64,000 nucleotides of DNA from Pseudoalteromonas ostreae (GTDB lineage: Bacteria > Pseudomonadota > Gammaproteobacteria > Enterobacterales > Alteromonadaceae), in assembly GCF_018069805.1 (NCBI RefSeq), contig NZ_JAGPYN010000010.1, forward strand, positions 62,001 through 126,000, read 5' to 3'. How positions within the stretch are numbered: the stretch's first letter is position 1; each line of letters begins with the position of its first letter. The notes beneath the pieces were generated by a model. It searched no databases. It had not been told where the DNA came from and saw only the letters and a list, made by a program, of their open reading frames with translations. The translations under genes were made by a program, and so were the position numbers. Below are positions 1 through 10,517 of the stretch, piece by piece.

Positions 1-34
1 CCAGAATTGGCCTTAAATGTAACCATAAATAATT

Positions 35-1252
35 ATGTTTCAACCTGTTAGCCTGTTTATCGGGCTGAGATACAGTCGCTCCTCGAAAGGGAACGCATTT
101 ATCTCGTTTATTTCGTTTTTCTCCATTGCCGGTATCGCCATAGGGTTAATGGCATTATTTACTGTCAGCTCAGTGATGAATGGGTTTGAAAATAACCTTA
201 AAACTAACATGCTTGGCCTTATTCCCCATGTTGAAATTGCAGCTGAGGGACAAACACAGGCACAAATGACGCAACTACAAAATGATATCCTTGCATCTAA
301 GTTTGTAAAACATGCCAGTTTATATCGCCATGGCGAAGCTATTTTGCAAACCAATCGCGATCTACATGGCGTGCTATTGCAAGGTTTGTATGACGATAAC
401 GCGTCTTTATATAAGATCAGCGATAAAGTTGTGCAAGGTAATTGGCAAACTGTTATGACATCGCGCTATCACATTGCGGTTAGTCGTTATTTAACACGTA
501 AACTGGGAATTGGTTTAGGTGATAAAGTGCGGGTGATCATGCCGAATGCGTCAACCTATACACCTTTAGGTCGCGTACCAAGCCAACGTTTATTCACGGT
601 TGCTGCAATATATGAAACTGGCTCTGAAATAGATATGAGTTTGGCGTTTACCAGTGGCCTCTCGTTACAGCGGATCTTAAAGTTACCCGCAACGAGCGCT
701 CCTAATTTGAGTATTTCACTGAACGATCCTTTTCAACTAGATGCCTTTAGCGCTTCAGCGAGTAATATTTTAAGTCAGTACTCGGTAACTGATTGGCGCC
801 AGTCACAAGGCACTTTGTTTGCCGCTGTGGCGATGGAAAAGCGCATTATGTCTATGTTGCTCGCGCTTATTGTGCTAGTGGCCGTGTTTAATATTGTCTC
901 TGCGTTGACCATGATGGTGAGCGAAAAACAAAGTGAAGTGGCTATTTTACAAACGCTTGGCTTAACGCCGGCACAAGTGCAGCAAGTATTTATGATCCAA
1001 GGTTTATACAATGGTTTGATTGGCACTAGTATAGGTGCAGCTCTTGGCTTATTACTCAGTGCTTATATCAACGAAGTGCTGGCAGGCATAGGTTTAAACT
1101 TGTTAAAAGGGATTGCCTTACCAGTAAAATTTGACGTAATGAGCTTATCGATTATTGCCGTTGGCAGTATTACCATGAGCTTTTTAGCCACTTTATATCC
1201 GGCACGTAAAGCTGCCAATGTTAGCCCCGCAGAGGTATTGCGTTATGAATGA
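35..1252 (+). CDS. lolC: Lipoprotein-releasing ABC transporter permease LolC
   Basis: Inner-membrane permease of the LolCDE complex, which extracts outer-membrane lipoproteins from the inner membrane and hands them to LolA. The 405-residue protein has the family layout: a short cytoplasmic N-terminus, a first membrane segment at about residues 22-46, a large periplasmic domain to about residue 265, then three membrane segments (about 270-295, 315-345 and 370-392). The C-terminus ends in the typical [20 protein letters not shown] motif of MacB/FtsX-type permeases. It is the first of three overlapping genes in the order known from E. coli lolCDE, so I assign LolC rather than LolE by position; the two are homologous. 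Its promoter lies before the window. Confidence 0.9.
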   Translation: MFQPVSLFIGLRYSRSSKGNAFISFISFFSIAGIAIGLMALFTVSSVMNGFENNLKTNMLGLIPHVEIAAEGQTQAQMTQLQNDILASKFVKHASLYRHGEAILQTNRDLHGVLLQGLYDDNASLYKISDKVVQGNWQTVMTSRYHIAVSRYLTRKLGIGLGDKVRVIMPNASTYTPLGRVPSQRLFTVAAIYETGSEIDMSLAFTSGLSLQRILKLPATSAPNLSISLNDPFQLDAFSASASNILSQYSVTDWRQSQGTLFAAVAMEKRIMSMLLALIVLVAVFNIVSALTMMVSEKQSEVAILQTLGLTPAQVQQVFMIQGLYNGLIGTSIGAALGLLLSAYINEVLAGIGLNLLKGIALPVKFDVMSLSIIAVGSITMSFLATLYPARKAANVSPAEVLRYE

Positions 1253-1943
1253 TTTAGTTATCCAGTGTGAACAGTTAAGCAAAGTCTATCAAGATGGTGC
1301 CAGTCAAGTAGAGGTATTAAAAGGGATAGACTTAACCTTACAGCAAGGTGAAATGTTGGCAATTGTTGGTAGCTCTGGTTCTGGCAAAAGCACCTTGTTA
1401 CATATATTAGGCACCTTGGATTCACAAACTGCTGGTGTTGTTAAAATCAAAGGCCAGCAAGTTGCTAAATTATCTCGTGCTGAGCAAGCTAAGTTTCGTA
1501 ACGATCATTTAGGGTTTATTTACCAGTTTCATCATTTGTTGATGGAATTTAATGCGGTAGAAAATGTTGCGATGCCTTTATTAATAAAAGGACTAACTGC
1601 TAAAGAGGCTAATGTTAAAGCCCTAGCAATGCTTGAAAAAGTTGGCTTATCTCATCGTAGTAGTCATAAACCATCAATGCTATCAGGTGGTGAGCGCCAA
1701 CGCGTGGCAATCGCTCGTGCATTAGTAACAGAGCCTGATCTGGTATTGGCTGACGAACCAACAGGCAATTTAGATAAACAAAATGCGATTAAAATTTACG
1801 ATTTGATCAAAGCGCTTAATAGCAGTTTGAATACCAGTTTTGTGGTGGTGACGCACGACCTAGAATTAGCCGATAAGCTGGGTAAAATTGCTTACCTTGA
1901 TGATGGGAAATTGGCAATTAAAGAGGCCAGCCATGTTGCTTAG
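1245..1943 (+). CDS. lolD: Lipoprotein-releasing ABC transporter ATPase LolD
   Basis: Cytoplasmic ATPase that powers LolCDE lipoprotein release. The 232-residue protein carries Walker [10 protein letters not shown] at about 42-50, the ABC signature LSGGERQR near 147, Walker B LVLADEP near 165 and the H-loop histidine in VVVTHD. The reading frame stays open upstream, but the ATG chosen here starts the conserved MNDLVIQ sequence, gives the usual family length and overlaps the lolC stop by 8 bp. That overlap points to translational coupling. It also overlaps the lolE start by 11 bp. Confidence 0.93.
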   Translation: MNDLVIQCEQLSKVYQDGASQVEVLKGIDLTLQQGEMLAIVGSSGSGKSTLLHILGTLDSQTAGVVKIKGQQVAKLSRAEQAKFRNDHLGFIYQFHHLLMEFNAVENVAMPLLIKGLTAKEANVKALAMLEKVGLSHRSSHKPSMLSGGERQRVAIARALVTEPDLVLADEPTGNLDKQNAIKIYDLIKALNSSLNTSFVVVTHDLELADKLGKIAYLDDGKLAIKEASHVA

Positions 1944-3177
1944 TGCCTATTTAAGTAAACGTTTTAGAGCAAGCTCCGGCAGCAGTGATGAAAAAAATGG
2001 CTTTGTAAGTTTTATTGCCAAAGCATCCACCATTGGTATTTTACTCGGTGTTGCTGTGCTTATCGTTGCTTTATCAGTGATCAATGGCTTTGAACAACAA
2101 CTAGTACATCGTTTATTAAGCGTTGTGCCACAAGTTGAATATGTTGCGCCTAATCGTCCTATTGATAACTGGCCTGAAAAAGTCCAAAAGCTCTCAGAGC
2201 AACCCGGTGTAACCGGTGCAGCACCTTTTATTAGTGTCAATGGCATGGCGCAATACAACAGTGAACTTAAAGCAGTTGAAGTACGCGGTGTCGATCCTGC
2301 TCTAGAAAGTGACGTATCGGCGGTTAATCAGTTTACCCATGGCAAGTTGGTCAGCCAAATAAGTGAAGACGAAATTATTTTAGGCCAACAAATTGTTAAA
2401 AAGTTAGGTGTTAAGCAAGGTGAGTTAATTACGCTATTGATCCCCCAAATAAATCAAACCAGTACTGAAATATTAGCGCCAAAAAGGGTGACTTTAACCT
2501 TAGCCGGTATTATTGAAATGAGTGGGCCAATTGATAGTAGCGCGGCATTTGTTCATTTAAGAAAAGCGCAGTCTGTGCTTGGCTACGAACAGCAGCAAGT
2601 AACAGGGCTTCGTTTAGCCGTAACCGATGTATTCCAAGCGCATCAAATTGGGCTACGGGTAGGCCAAACAATTGATGATTATGTTTATATCTCTAGCTGG
2701 TTTAGAACCCAAGGTAGCTTGTACCAAGATATACAAATGGTCAGAACTATTGTTTATATTGTGGTGTTTTTAATCATTGCGGTGGCAAGTTTTAATATTG
2801 TTTCGTCATTAGTGATGGAAGTACGTGAAAAACAGGCCAACATAGCGATATTAAAAACCATGGGCGCTAAAGACAGTACGATATTAGCGACCTTTATTTT
2901 ACAAGGACTTAGCCAAGCATTTTTTGGCGTGGTACTGGGCTCATTTATAGGTGTGATACTGGCGCTGAACATCAGTGAGCTTTTTACTCTACTGAGTCAG
3001 TTGTTAGGCTCAAACCCGCTGGAAGGGGTGTATTTTATTGAGTTTTTACCCAGTAAGCTGGTATGGCAAGATATTGTGATCACTGTTATTGTAACTTTTG
3101 TGTTGGCAGTATTAGCCACTATTTACCCTGCATGGCAGGCAACAAGAGTGGATCCAGCCAAGGTATTAGGCAACTAA
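1933..3177 (+). CDS. lolE: Lipoprotein-releasing ABC transporter permease LolE
   Basis: Second permease of the LolCDE complex, 414 residues, paralogous to the first gene of the operon. It has one N-terminal membrane segment (about 27-50), a periplasmic domain and three C-terminal membrane segments, ending in the motif TIYPAWQATRVDPAKVLGN. The ATG inside the end of lolD was chosen because it gives [11 protein letters not shown], the usual family N-terminus; a longer frame exists upstream but would only add residues read from lolD DNA in another frame. The next gene begins 9 bp downstream and may share the transcript. Confidence 0.9.
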   Translation: MLLSAYLSKRFRASSGSSDEKNGFVSFIAKASTIGILLGVAVLIVALSVINGFEQQLVHRLLSVVPQVEYVAPNRPIDNWPEKVQKLSEQPGVTGAAPFISVNGMAQYNSELKAVEVRGVDPALESDVSAVNQFTHGKLVSQISEDEIILGQQIVKKLGVKQGELITLLIPQINQTSTEILAPKRVTLTLAGIIEMSGPIDSSAAFVHLRKAQSVLGYEQQQVTGLRLAVTDVFQAHQIGLRVGQTIDDYVYISSWFRTQGSLYQDIQMVRTIVYIVVFLIIAVASFNIVSSLVMEVREKQANIAILKTMGAKDSTILATFILQGLSQAFFGVVLGSFIGVILALNISELFTLLSQLLGSNPLEGVYFIEFLPSKLVWQDIVITVIVTFVLAVLATIYPAWQATRVDPAKVLGN

Positions 3178-3186
3178 GGGAAATTT

Positions 3187-3720
3187 ATGTTTAGTTATCA
3201 AGTAGTAATTGATTACTGGTTTGATGAACTCGGTCCATCTGGTTGGTATAAAAAATCTGATGCTACAGATATTAAGATACGAGATACATTTAGTGATCTG
3301 TTGATAGCTATTACAAAAGGCGAGTATGCGTCTTGGCGAGTGACTGCCTTAGGTGCATTAGCTGAAGTGATTGTGCTTGATCAGTTTTCTCGCAATATTT
3401 ACCGGGATACCCCTCACGCGTTTAGTCAAGATCCGCAAGCGTTAACATTGGCACAGTTGGCAATCGAAAAAGGCTTTGATCAATTATTACCTGTTGAGCA
3501 GCGGGTGTTTTTTTATATGCCGTTTATGCACAGCGAATCGAGCTTTATACACCAACAGGCGATGGTATTATTTAAAGGTTTGAGTAATGAAGATTATGAA
3601 CTTGCCCATAAAAATATTATCGATCAGTTTGGTCGCTACCCACACCGCAATGCTACTTTAGGGCGTCAGTCGAGCGCCGAGGAAGTTGCGTTTTTAGCTC
3701 AACCAGGCTCACATTTTTAA
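3187..3720 (+). CDS. DUF924 family protein
   Basis: A 177-residue cytoplasmic, alpha-helical protein of the DUF924 family. Recognisable family motifs are the N-terminal VIDYWFDELGPSGWYKKSD, LDQFSRNIYRDTPHAF in the middle, and FYMPFMHSESS followed by FGRYPHRNATLGRQSS. No catalytic activity has been established for the family; I do not assign one. It follows lolE by 9 bp on the same strand and is probably co-transcribed. Its stop codon overlaps the stop of the convergent pseudogene to the right. Confidence 0.85.
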   Translation: MFSYQVVIDYWFDELGPSGWYKKSDATDIKIRDTFSDLLIAITKGEYASWRVTALGALAEVIVLDQFSRNIYRDTPHAFSQDPQALTLAQLAIEKGFDQLLPVEQRVFFYMPFMHSESSFIHQQAMVLFKGLSNEDYELAHKNIIDQFGRYPHRNATLGRQSSAEEVAFLAQPGSHF

Positions 3721-4119
3721 TCAAGCTTAGGTATATAAAGTAATTGTTTAATTTCAGCAGCTAAATCAGGCGAGCTAAAATCGTTGTGCTGCTTTAATTA
3801 CATTCGGATTAATTTCTACAGTCGTTAATTCAAATCCGGCTTTATTAGTCACTGCTCGTTCAAAACAACCGCTGCCTAAACCTAAATTTAATATCTGTGA
3901 GGAAGGCTCGCTACAAAGCAAAAATAGCAGCATAGCTTGATTTACCGGATTGCATACTTGCTGCGGTTGTGACTTTTCCATTACACCTTGTAAAGTTAGC
4001 TCATCCCCGAGTGTAAGCCAACGATAATCAGCATTTTCAAAAACCTTTAGCGTGTCTTGCTTACTTTGGATCGTTGCTACTAGGTATGCATCGGTAGTAA
4101 ATGACGTTAAATCAATCAT
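3717..4119 (-). pseudogene. Spermidine synthase-like methyltransferase-fold gene with internal deletion
   Basis: The readable N-terminal part (114 residues) resembles the first half of spermidine synthase-like Rossmann proteins: SSQILNLGLGSGCFERAV matches the glycine-rich cofactor loop and ELTTVEINPNVIKAAQRF the following acidic strand and helix. A stop codon comes directly after AQRF. In the +1 frame, however, sequence resumes at once as DFSSPDLAAEIKQLLYIPKL before a stop, which looks like a plausible C-terminal tail. Family members are about 230-250 residues, so roughly 100 central residues appear to be missing with a frame change at the joint. I read this as a deleted, non-functional copy; a natural short protein is the less likely alternative. 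Confidence 0.6.
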
Positions 4120-4254
4120 GCCGTTCCTTCATAATGGGGATGTCGAGCAAAACAAAAAATCAATAGGGTGACCTTGTTAACTCTGCTAAACTGTATGGCT
4201 ACTCATAAGCCAGCAATACCTGCTTGGTTGTCTTATCTTACTCTGGAATTTACT

Positions 4255-4728
4255 TTGACTAATAATGATATTTTACGCCGCCTTCGCTATACCTTTTATT
4301 TAGCTGATACTACCATGATTGAAATTTTTGCTGCAGCAGATCATGACGTGACTCAACAACAAGTGATTGGTTGGCTAACCAGAGAAGGGGAAGAGGGTTA
4401 CGTAGATCCAAGTGATACTGAGTTTGCCATTTTTTTAAATGGTTTTATTAATACAAAGCGCGGTAAGCGCGACGGTGAGCAACCAGCGCCAGAAAGTAAA
4501 TTAAATAATAATATTATTTTAATGAAATTACGTATCGCATTAAATATGAAAACGGAAGACGTGATCGATGTCCTTGCCTTAACTGATTTTAGTTTGAGTA
4601 AGCATGAGTTAAGTGCGTTTTCTCGTAAAGCCGATAACAAGCATTATCGTGTATGTAATGACCAAATATTACGTAACTTTTTAACTGGTTTACAGCTACA
4701 ATTTCGTCCAGAGGCAAGCGGCGAATAA
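4255..4728 (+). CDS. YehS-like DUF1456 protein
   Basis: A 157-residue cytoplasmic protein made of two repeats of the DUF1456 domain. Repeat one begins LTNNDILRRLRYTFYLAD and ends near GFINTKRGKRDG; repeat two begins LNNNIILMKLRIALNM and ends NFLTGLQLQF. E. coli YehS has the same two-repeat form and about 156 residues. That length comparison is why I start at the TTG before ACT AAT AAT GAT, preceded by a weak TGGA. The frame is open further upstream and a start 87 bp earlier cannot be excluded. The function of the family is not known to me. A hairpin that looks like a terminator follows. Confidence 0.75.
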   Translation: MTNNDILRRLRYTFYLADTTMIEIFAAADHDVTQQQVIGWLTREGEEGYVDPSDTEFAIFLNGFINTKRGKRDGEQPAPESKLNNNIILMKLRIALNMKTEDVIDVLALTDFSLSKHELSAFSRKADNKHYRVCNDQILRNFLTGLQLQFRPEASGE

Positions 4729-4738
4729 TTTACGTGTT

Positions 4739-4773
4739 CATATCCGTATTTATATCGTACGGATATGATTTTT
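4739..4773 (+). terminator. Putative rho-independent terminator after yehS-like gene
   Basis: Perfect 10-bp inverted repeat (CATATCCGTA and TACGGATATG) with a 9-nt loop, followed by ATTTTTAA. It sits 11 bp after the stop codon. The stem is AT-rich, so termination may be incomplete. Confidence 0.55.
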
Positions 4774-6415
<1,642 letters not shown>

Positions 6416-6440
6416 CATACGATAGTTTTACTATGCATAA

Positions 6441-6465
6441 GCCCACTATATTGGTGGGTTTTTTA
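6441..6465 (+). terminator. Rho-independent terminator of gdhA
   Basis: A short GC stem (CCCAC paired with GTGGG) with a 7-nt AT-rich loop is followed by TTTTTTATT. It lies about 26 bp after the gdhA stop. Confidence 0.75.
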
Positions 6466-6618
6466 TTGACGTATATTTGTTCATACCGCGATTATTATCC
6501 CGTTTATCTAACCAATCAGTGATTGAACGAGTTAAACAGGTATTGGTCTCAAAATTATTTGCAGCAGGTAACTGCTCACGTATTGTATATTTATCAAATA
6601 ATAAAGAGCATCAACACT

Positions 6619-8016
6619 ATGTCTGATCATAAAACCTATCAGCTCTCGACCCTCAAGCCCGCAATTTTAATAACTACATTGTTTATTTCAACAAGCACCT
6701 TGGCCGCTGAGCTAAATTATCAAGATCAAACCAAGCTTCATGATATTGCCGCTGATGTTTCAGCAACACGTATTGGCAGTGATATTCAAACACTTGTTGA
6801 TTTTGGCACTCGTCATACGTTATCAGATACAAAATCAAACACCCGAGGAATTGGTGCAGCTCGGCGTTGGATCAAGGCTGAGTTTGAGAAAATTTCTCAG
6901 CAATGCGGTGGCTGTTTAGAAGTAATAGAAGTTAAAGATACCATTTCTGGCGAAAAGCGTATTCCAAATCCTGTTGAAGTGGTGAATATTATTGCTATTC
7001 AACGCGGTACTGATCAGCCAAACCGGATGGTGATGATGTCGGGCGATATTGATTCACGGGTCAGCGATGTAATGGATTTTACCAGCGACGCACCAGGGGC
7101 GAATGATAATGCATCGGGTGTTGCTGGGGTGATTGAATCAGCTCGCGTGTTATCTAAATATAAATTTAATGGCTCAATTGTTTATGCCGCGCTTTCAGGC
7201 GAAGAGCAAGGACTTTTTGGTGGTAAAATTTTAGCCGACTATGCACAAAAGCAAGGCTGGCAAGTACACGGTGTACTCAATAATGACATGATTGGTAATA
7301 TTACTGGTATTAATGGCGTTACTGATAACACGACTGCACGTATTTTCTCTGAAGGTACGCGGGTTATCGAAACTAAAGAGCAAGCGCATAAACGCCGTTT
7401 TACCGGTGGCGAGGTCGATTCAGCTAGTCGTAATTTAGCCCGTTATATCGATACCATTGCCGATCGCTATATTCCCAATCTTGACACATTGTTAGTTTAT
7501 CGACTCGATCGCTTTGGTCGAGGAGGGCATCATCGCCCGTTTAACGACATGGGTTATGCTGCTGTAAGAGTAATGGAAACGAACGAAAATTATAACCATC
7601 AACATCAAGACTTACGCACTGAGGATGGTATTGTTTATGGTGATACCATTGATGGCGTTGATTTTGATTATACCGCAAAATTAACAGCGCTTAATGCGGT
7701 AAGTTTAGCGTCAATGGCATGGGCACCGGCACCACCTAATAACGTTGAAATATCAGGTGCTGTGCAACCTAGTACGACCTTAAAATGGCAAAAAAATAAT
7801 GATAAAACGACCACGGGGTACAGACTCTATTGGCGTTATACCAGTGAACCACAATGGCAGTTTAGCCGCTATGTGGGTGATGTAAGTGAAGCGACTCTTA
7901 AAAATGTAGTCATTGATAATTATTATTTTGGGGTTGCTGCGGTTAATAAAGACGGTATTGAATCACCGGTGGTTTTCCCTGGCGATGTAGGTGCGTTTGA
8001 GCAAACACTAAAGTAA
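6619..8016 (+). CDS. Secreted M28-family (aminopeptidase-like) peptidase with altered metal site
   Basis: A 465-residue exported protein. A signal peptide covers about residues 15-33, ending TLAAEL; the ATG just before MSDHKTYQ was chosen because the frame upstream does not improve it. The catalytic domain keeps the M28 motifs GANDNASG (metal ligand D163), SGEEQG (E195 and E196) and NNDMIGN, with a late NHQHQD that could give the last histidine. The usual SGHxDS ligand motif reads SGDIDS here, so the first histidine is an aspartate (D143). The last 90 or so residues resemble a fibronectin type III module (LKWQKNNDKTTTGYRLYW, then YYFGVAAVNKDG). It probably acts on peptides outside the inner membrane, but activity should not be assumed. 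Confidence 0.8.
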   Translation: MSDHKTYQLSTLKPAILITTLFISTSTLAAELNYQDQTKLHDIAADVSATRIGSDIQTLVDFGTRHTLSDTKSNTRGIGAARRWIKAEFEKISQQCGGCLEVIEVKDTISGEKRIPNPVEVVNIIAIQRGTDQPNRMVMMSGDIDSRVSDVMDFTSDAPGANDNASGVAGVIESARVLSKYKFNGSIVYAALSGEEQGLFGGKILADYAQKQGWQVHGVLNNDMIGNITGINGVTDNTTARIFSEGTRVIETKEQAHKRRFTGGEVDSASRNLARYIDTIADRYIPNLDTLLVYRLDRFGRGGHHRPFNDMGYAAVRVMETNENYNHQHQDLRTEDGIVYGDTIDGVDFDYTAKLTALNAVSLASMAWAPAPPNNVEISGAVQPSTTLKWQKNNDKTTTGYRLYWRYTSEPQWQFSRYVGDVSEATLKNVVIDNYYFGVAAVNKDGIESPVVFPGDVGAFEQTLK

Positions 8017-8024
8017 TGTGTAGC

Positions 8025-8068
8025 GTCTGATATTCAAGTGTAATTACAGTTGCGCTTGAATATCAGGC
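8025..8068. terminator. Inverted repeat after the M28 peptidase gene
   Basis: Arms CTGATATTCAAG and CTTGAATATCAG are perfectly complementary over 12 bp; two more pairs, one a G-U, extend the stem. The loop is 16 nt. It starts 8 bp after the stop codon. No T-run follows on either strand, so it may end transcription weakly or protect the mRNA 3' end. Confidence 0.45.
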
Positions 8069-8232
8069 AAGACAATTTAGTAGCGGGCTTCGCAATTGAA
8101 CAGCAATAGTTGTATTTTATGTTGACCTTAGTTTATAAAAGTACACTTTTTACACAATAATTTCAGTGAATACTTGAAATTAATGGCTTTTTCGTATTAT
8201 GGTGGAATTAAATGTGAATTAGTTGACAGTGT

Positions 8233-8664
8233 ATGAACCTATTTTTGCTGATTGCAGGCAGCTTGAGTGCTTTAGCCGCACTCGCTCACCTTGGTTGTAT
8301 TGTTTTTGGTGCGCCGTGGTATCGCTTTTTCGGTGCTGGTGAGCACATGGCAATGCTCGCAGAGCAGGGCAAGTCGACGCCTTCGCTGATCACTTTCTTC
8401 ATCGCTTTTGTATTAAGCGTTTGGTCGTTATATGCTTTTTCAGCCGCGGGTTTGTTCAAACAGCTACCTTTCATACGCTTTGTGTTAGTTGTGGTAACTG
8501 CGATTTATTTATTTCGCGGTATTGCAGGATTATATTTAATGACTAATCCGCTAGGACGCAGTGAGATGTTTTGGCTTTGGAGCTCGATCATTTGTTTACT
8601 GATTGGCGGCTTTCATTTTATAGGATTAAAACAACAATGGCTGGTTTTATCAGTTAAATATTAG
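8233..8664 (+). CDS. Small four-helix inner-membrane protein, function unknown
   Basis: I do not recognise a functional family. The 143-residue sequence has four hydrophobic stretches (about residues 3-25, 50-75, 82-103 and 112-130), consistent with a small integral inner-membrane protein. Conserved-looking polar positions include AHLGCIVFGAPWYRFFGAGEHM between helices one and two. It is separated from the peptidase gene by more than 200 bp and is followed after 14 bp by a GNAT-like gene on the same strand, so the two may form an operon. Confidence 0.7.
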   Translation: MNLFLLIAGSLSALAALAHLGCIVFGAPWYRFFGAGEHMAMLAEQGKSTPSLITFFIAFVLSVWSLYAFSAAGLFKQLPFIRFVLVVVTAIYLFRGIAGLYLMTNPLGRSEMFWLWSSIICLLIGGFHFIGLKQQWLVLSVKY

Positions 8665-8678
8665 CAAGGAAGGAAGCA

Positions 8679-9149
8679 ATGTCTTTATTTGTATCGACGG
8701 ATTTTAACCCCCCAGAAGCGCTGCAAACAACTGCGTTTTATTTTACCCCATTAAATGAGCAGGTAGTCGAGCTTGATTTTACAGCTGTTATGTCAAGTGT
8801 GCCGCAGCTAAAAGGTATATTCGCCCCCAAGCCTGATTGGCCAAAAGCTGATATGACCCTTGAAGATAATCGTCAAAGCTTAGCTCAACATGCCGCAGAG
8901 TTTAACGAAAAAAAAGCATTTGCTTATGCAATATTAAATCCGAAAAAAACACGCTGCCTAGGCTCTGTGTATATCGATCCTGGGGTAAACAATGAATTTG
9001 ATAGTGAGATTACTTTTTGGCTACGTAATGATAGTCAGGAATTAAATAATACCTTACGGTTATGCATCTTACATTGGCTCGCTGAGCATTGGCCATTTGA
9101 ACGAGTACGATTAATTTCAACTAAGTATCAGGCAAGCTTTAGTTTATAA
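8679..9149 (+). CDS. GNAT-like N-acetyltransferase domain protein
   Basis: A 156-residue protein that resembles Gcn5-related acyltransferases. The stretch KAFAYAILNPKKTRCLGSVY followed by IDPG looks like beta strands 2-4 of the fold, and the region before the C-terminus (FWLRNDSQELNNTLRLCIL) like the helix that follows the acetyl-CoA site. The classic Q/RxxGxG/A pyrophosphate loop is not clear, so binding of acetyl-CoA is uncertain. A GGAAGG ribosome-binding site precedes the ATG. It is probably co-transcribed with the membrane protein before it. Confidence 0.6.
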   Translation: MSLFVSTDFNPPEALQTTAFYFTPLNEQVVELDFTAVMSSVPQLKGIFAPKPDWPKADMTLEDNRQSLAQHAAEFNEKKAFAYAILNPKKTRCLGSVYIDPGVNNEFDSEITFWLRNDSQELNNTLRLCILHWLAEHWPFERVRLISTKYQASFSL

Positions 9150-9255
9150 TACCTAAGTATATAACGTACTGCGCTTTGCTATATGTTAGTTCGGTCAATG
9201 CTTTTAATCTGAAAACCAATACGCTCTGTAGCATTTAACGAAATTAAATTATTAA

Positions 9256-10431
9256 TTATGTGTTCCCCGTTTTTATATTTAAATCTGGTATAAGGTGAAG
9301 CCTGTTATGGATCGCGTGATGAACGAATGAGAGCTTAGTGTGTACTGCCTGTGTTAAAACAAATGGATAAGCATCAGCTAAACCCATGCTGCGATTTAAC
9401 GAGTTTAAAATAATCGAAAATTCCATCCAACTATCCAACATTACTGAGATTGATGTTTGGCTATTAAAGTAATACGAGTTTTGTGGTAGCCTTAGCTCAT
9501 CAGTGTCCTCAGTCTCATATTCATTACCAAGTGTAGAACCTGTAATAGAGAAATTTTTTGCGGTCTCTAAGGTATCAATAATATGCATGTAGTGCGCCCA
9601 AGTTTCTGCCCAGTCTTCAAAAGGGTGCATGGTGGCGTATTCACTAATATAGTTTTCATGCCAATTAGCAGGAGCGCCATTTTTATAATGAGCATCAATC
9701 GCTTGTTGGTAATCTAAAGAATCATCGCCAAAATATTGCTTACATAAAGCATGTTTTTGCGGTGAATTTGCAATTAACTGGTCAAAATAATAATGTCCTA
9801 ACTCATGACGAAAATGACCAAGCAAAGTGCGATAGCGCTCACCCATAGCATGCTTTGTTTGTGAGCGAGCGACATCATCAGCTTCAGCCAAATTAATAGT
9901 AATATGACCGCAGTTATGGCCAGTAAAAACACTTTCTTGACCTGCTAATTTAGTCACAAAATGGTCATTAACACTGCGGTCGGTTATAAAATCAAAACTA
10001 AGGCCACCTTCGGCATCTTGGCTGAGGTTATTTAATGGTAAAGAAAGCGCTTTAAGCGTATACAATGCTCGGCGTTTTGCTGTTTCCATTTTGGTCCATA
10101 GTGGAATGTGTTGCTTAATGCTTAGATCTGGGATTGTTTCATTAAAGCGGCATGCGAAACACAGCACTTCTTCAGTGTCTGGCGCTGGTACAAAACTGTC
10201 AATATCAACCATGCCATTGCATGCCTTATAGTGTGTATTGTTATCACATTTTTGATAAGGCACATCAGGGGCTGACGCTTTGTAATATAAGCCTGTTGTG
10301 TCATTAAATTCGTAGGGTTCTACAAGGTTAAAATAGTCATCAATACCAACAGTTTTGCCACAGGCAAGGCAGTGACTACTTTCAAAAAACAATATTTGAT
10401 TATCTTTGCAGTTACATATAAACGTTTTCAT
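9256..10431 (-). CDS. Putative zinc-binding metallopeptidase with N-terminal zinc ribbon
   Basis: A 391-residue cytoplasmic protein. The N-terminus carries a zinc-ribbon-like set of cysteines (C6, C8, C21, C24) and a second cysteine group near residues 60-93. The central region contains HELGH at 209-213, a HExxH zinc-peptidase motif, followed by an acidic ligand candidate in the EYATMHPFEDWAETWAHYMH segment. This architecture matches the family annotated as putative zinc-binding metallopeptidase (zinc ribbon plus Mx-type peptidase). It lies downstream of the SHOCT gene on the same strand. The substrate is unknown. The family is often found near transglutaminase/alpha-E/ATP-grasp genes, as here; that link is from memory and is an inference. 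Confidence 0.75.
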   Translation of the reverse strand: MKTFICNCKDNQILFFESSHCLACGKTVGIDDYFNLVEPYEFNDTTGLYYKASAPDVPYQKCDNNTHYKACNGMVDIDSFVPAPDTEEVLCFACRFNETIPDLSIKQHIPLWTKMETAKRRALYTLKALSLPLNNLSQDAEGGLSFDFITDRSVNDHFVTKLAGQESVFTGHNCGHITINLAEADDVARSQTKHAMGERYRTLLGHFRHELGHYYFDQLIANSPQKHALCKQYFGDDSLDYQQAIDAHYKNGAPANWHENYISEYATMHPFEDWAETWAHYMHIIDTLETAKNFSITGSTLGNEYETEDTDELRLPQNSYYFNSQTSISVMLDSWMEFSIILNSLNRSMGLADAYPFVLTQAVHTKLSFVHHAIHNRLHLIPDLNIKTGNT

Positions 10432-10517
10432 ATTTTTTACCGTATCCGTTGATAAATACAATGACAAATTATAAAGTTAGCAAATTATAAAACTAATCAG
10501 CCTGAGCGTACTAGCCA

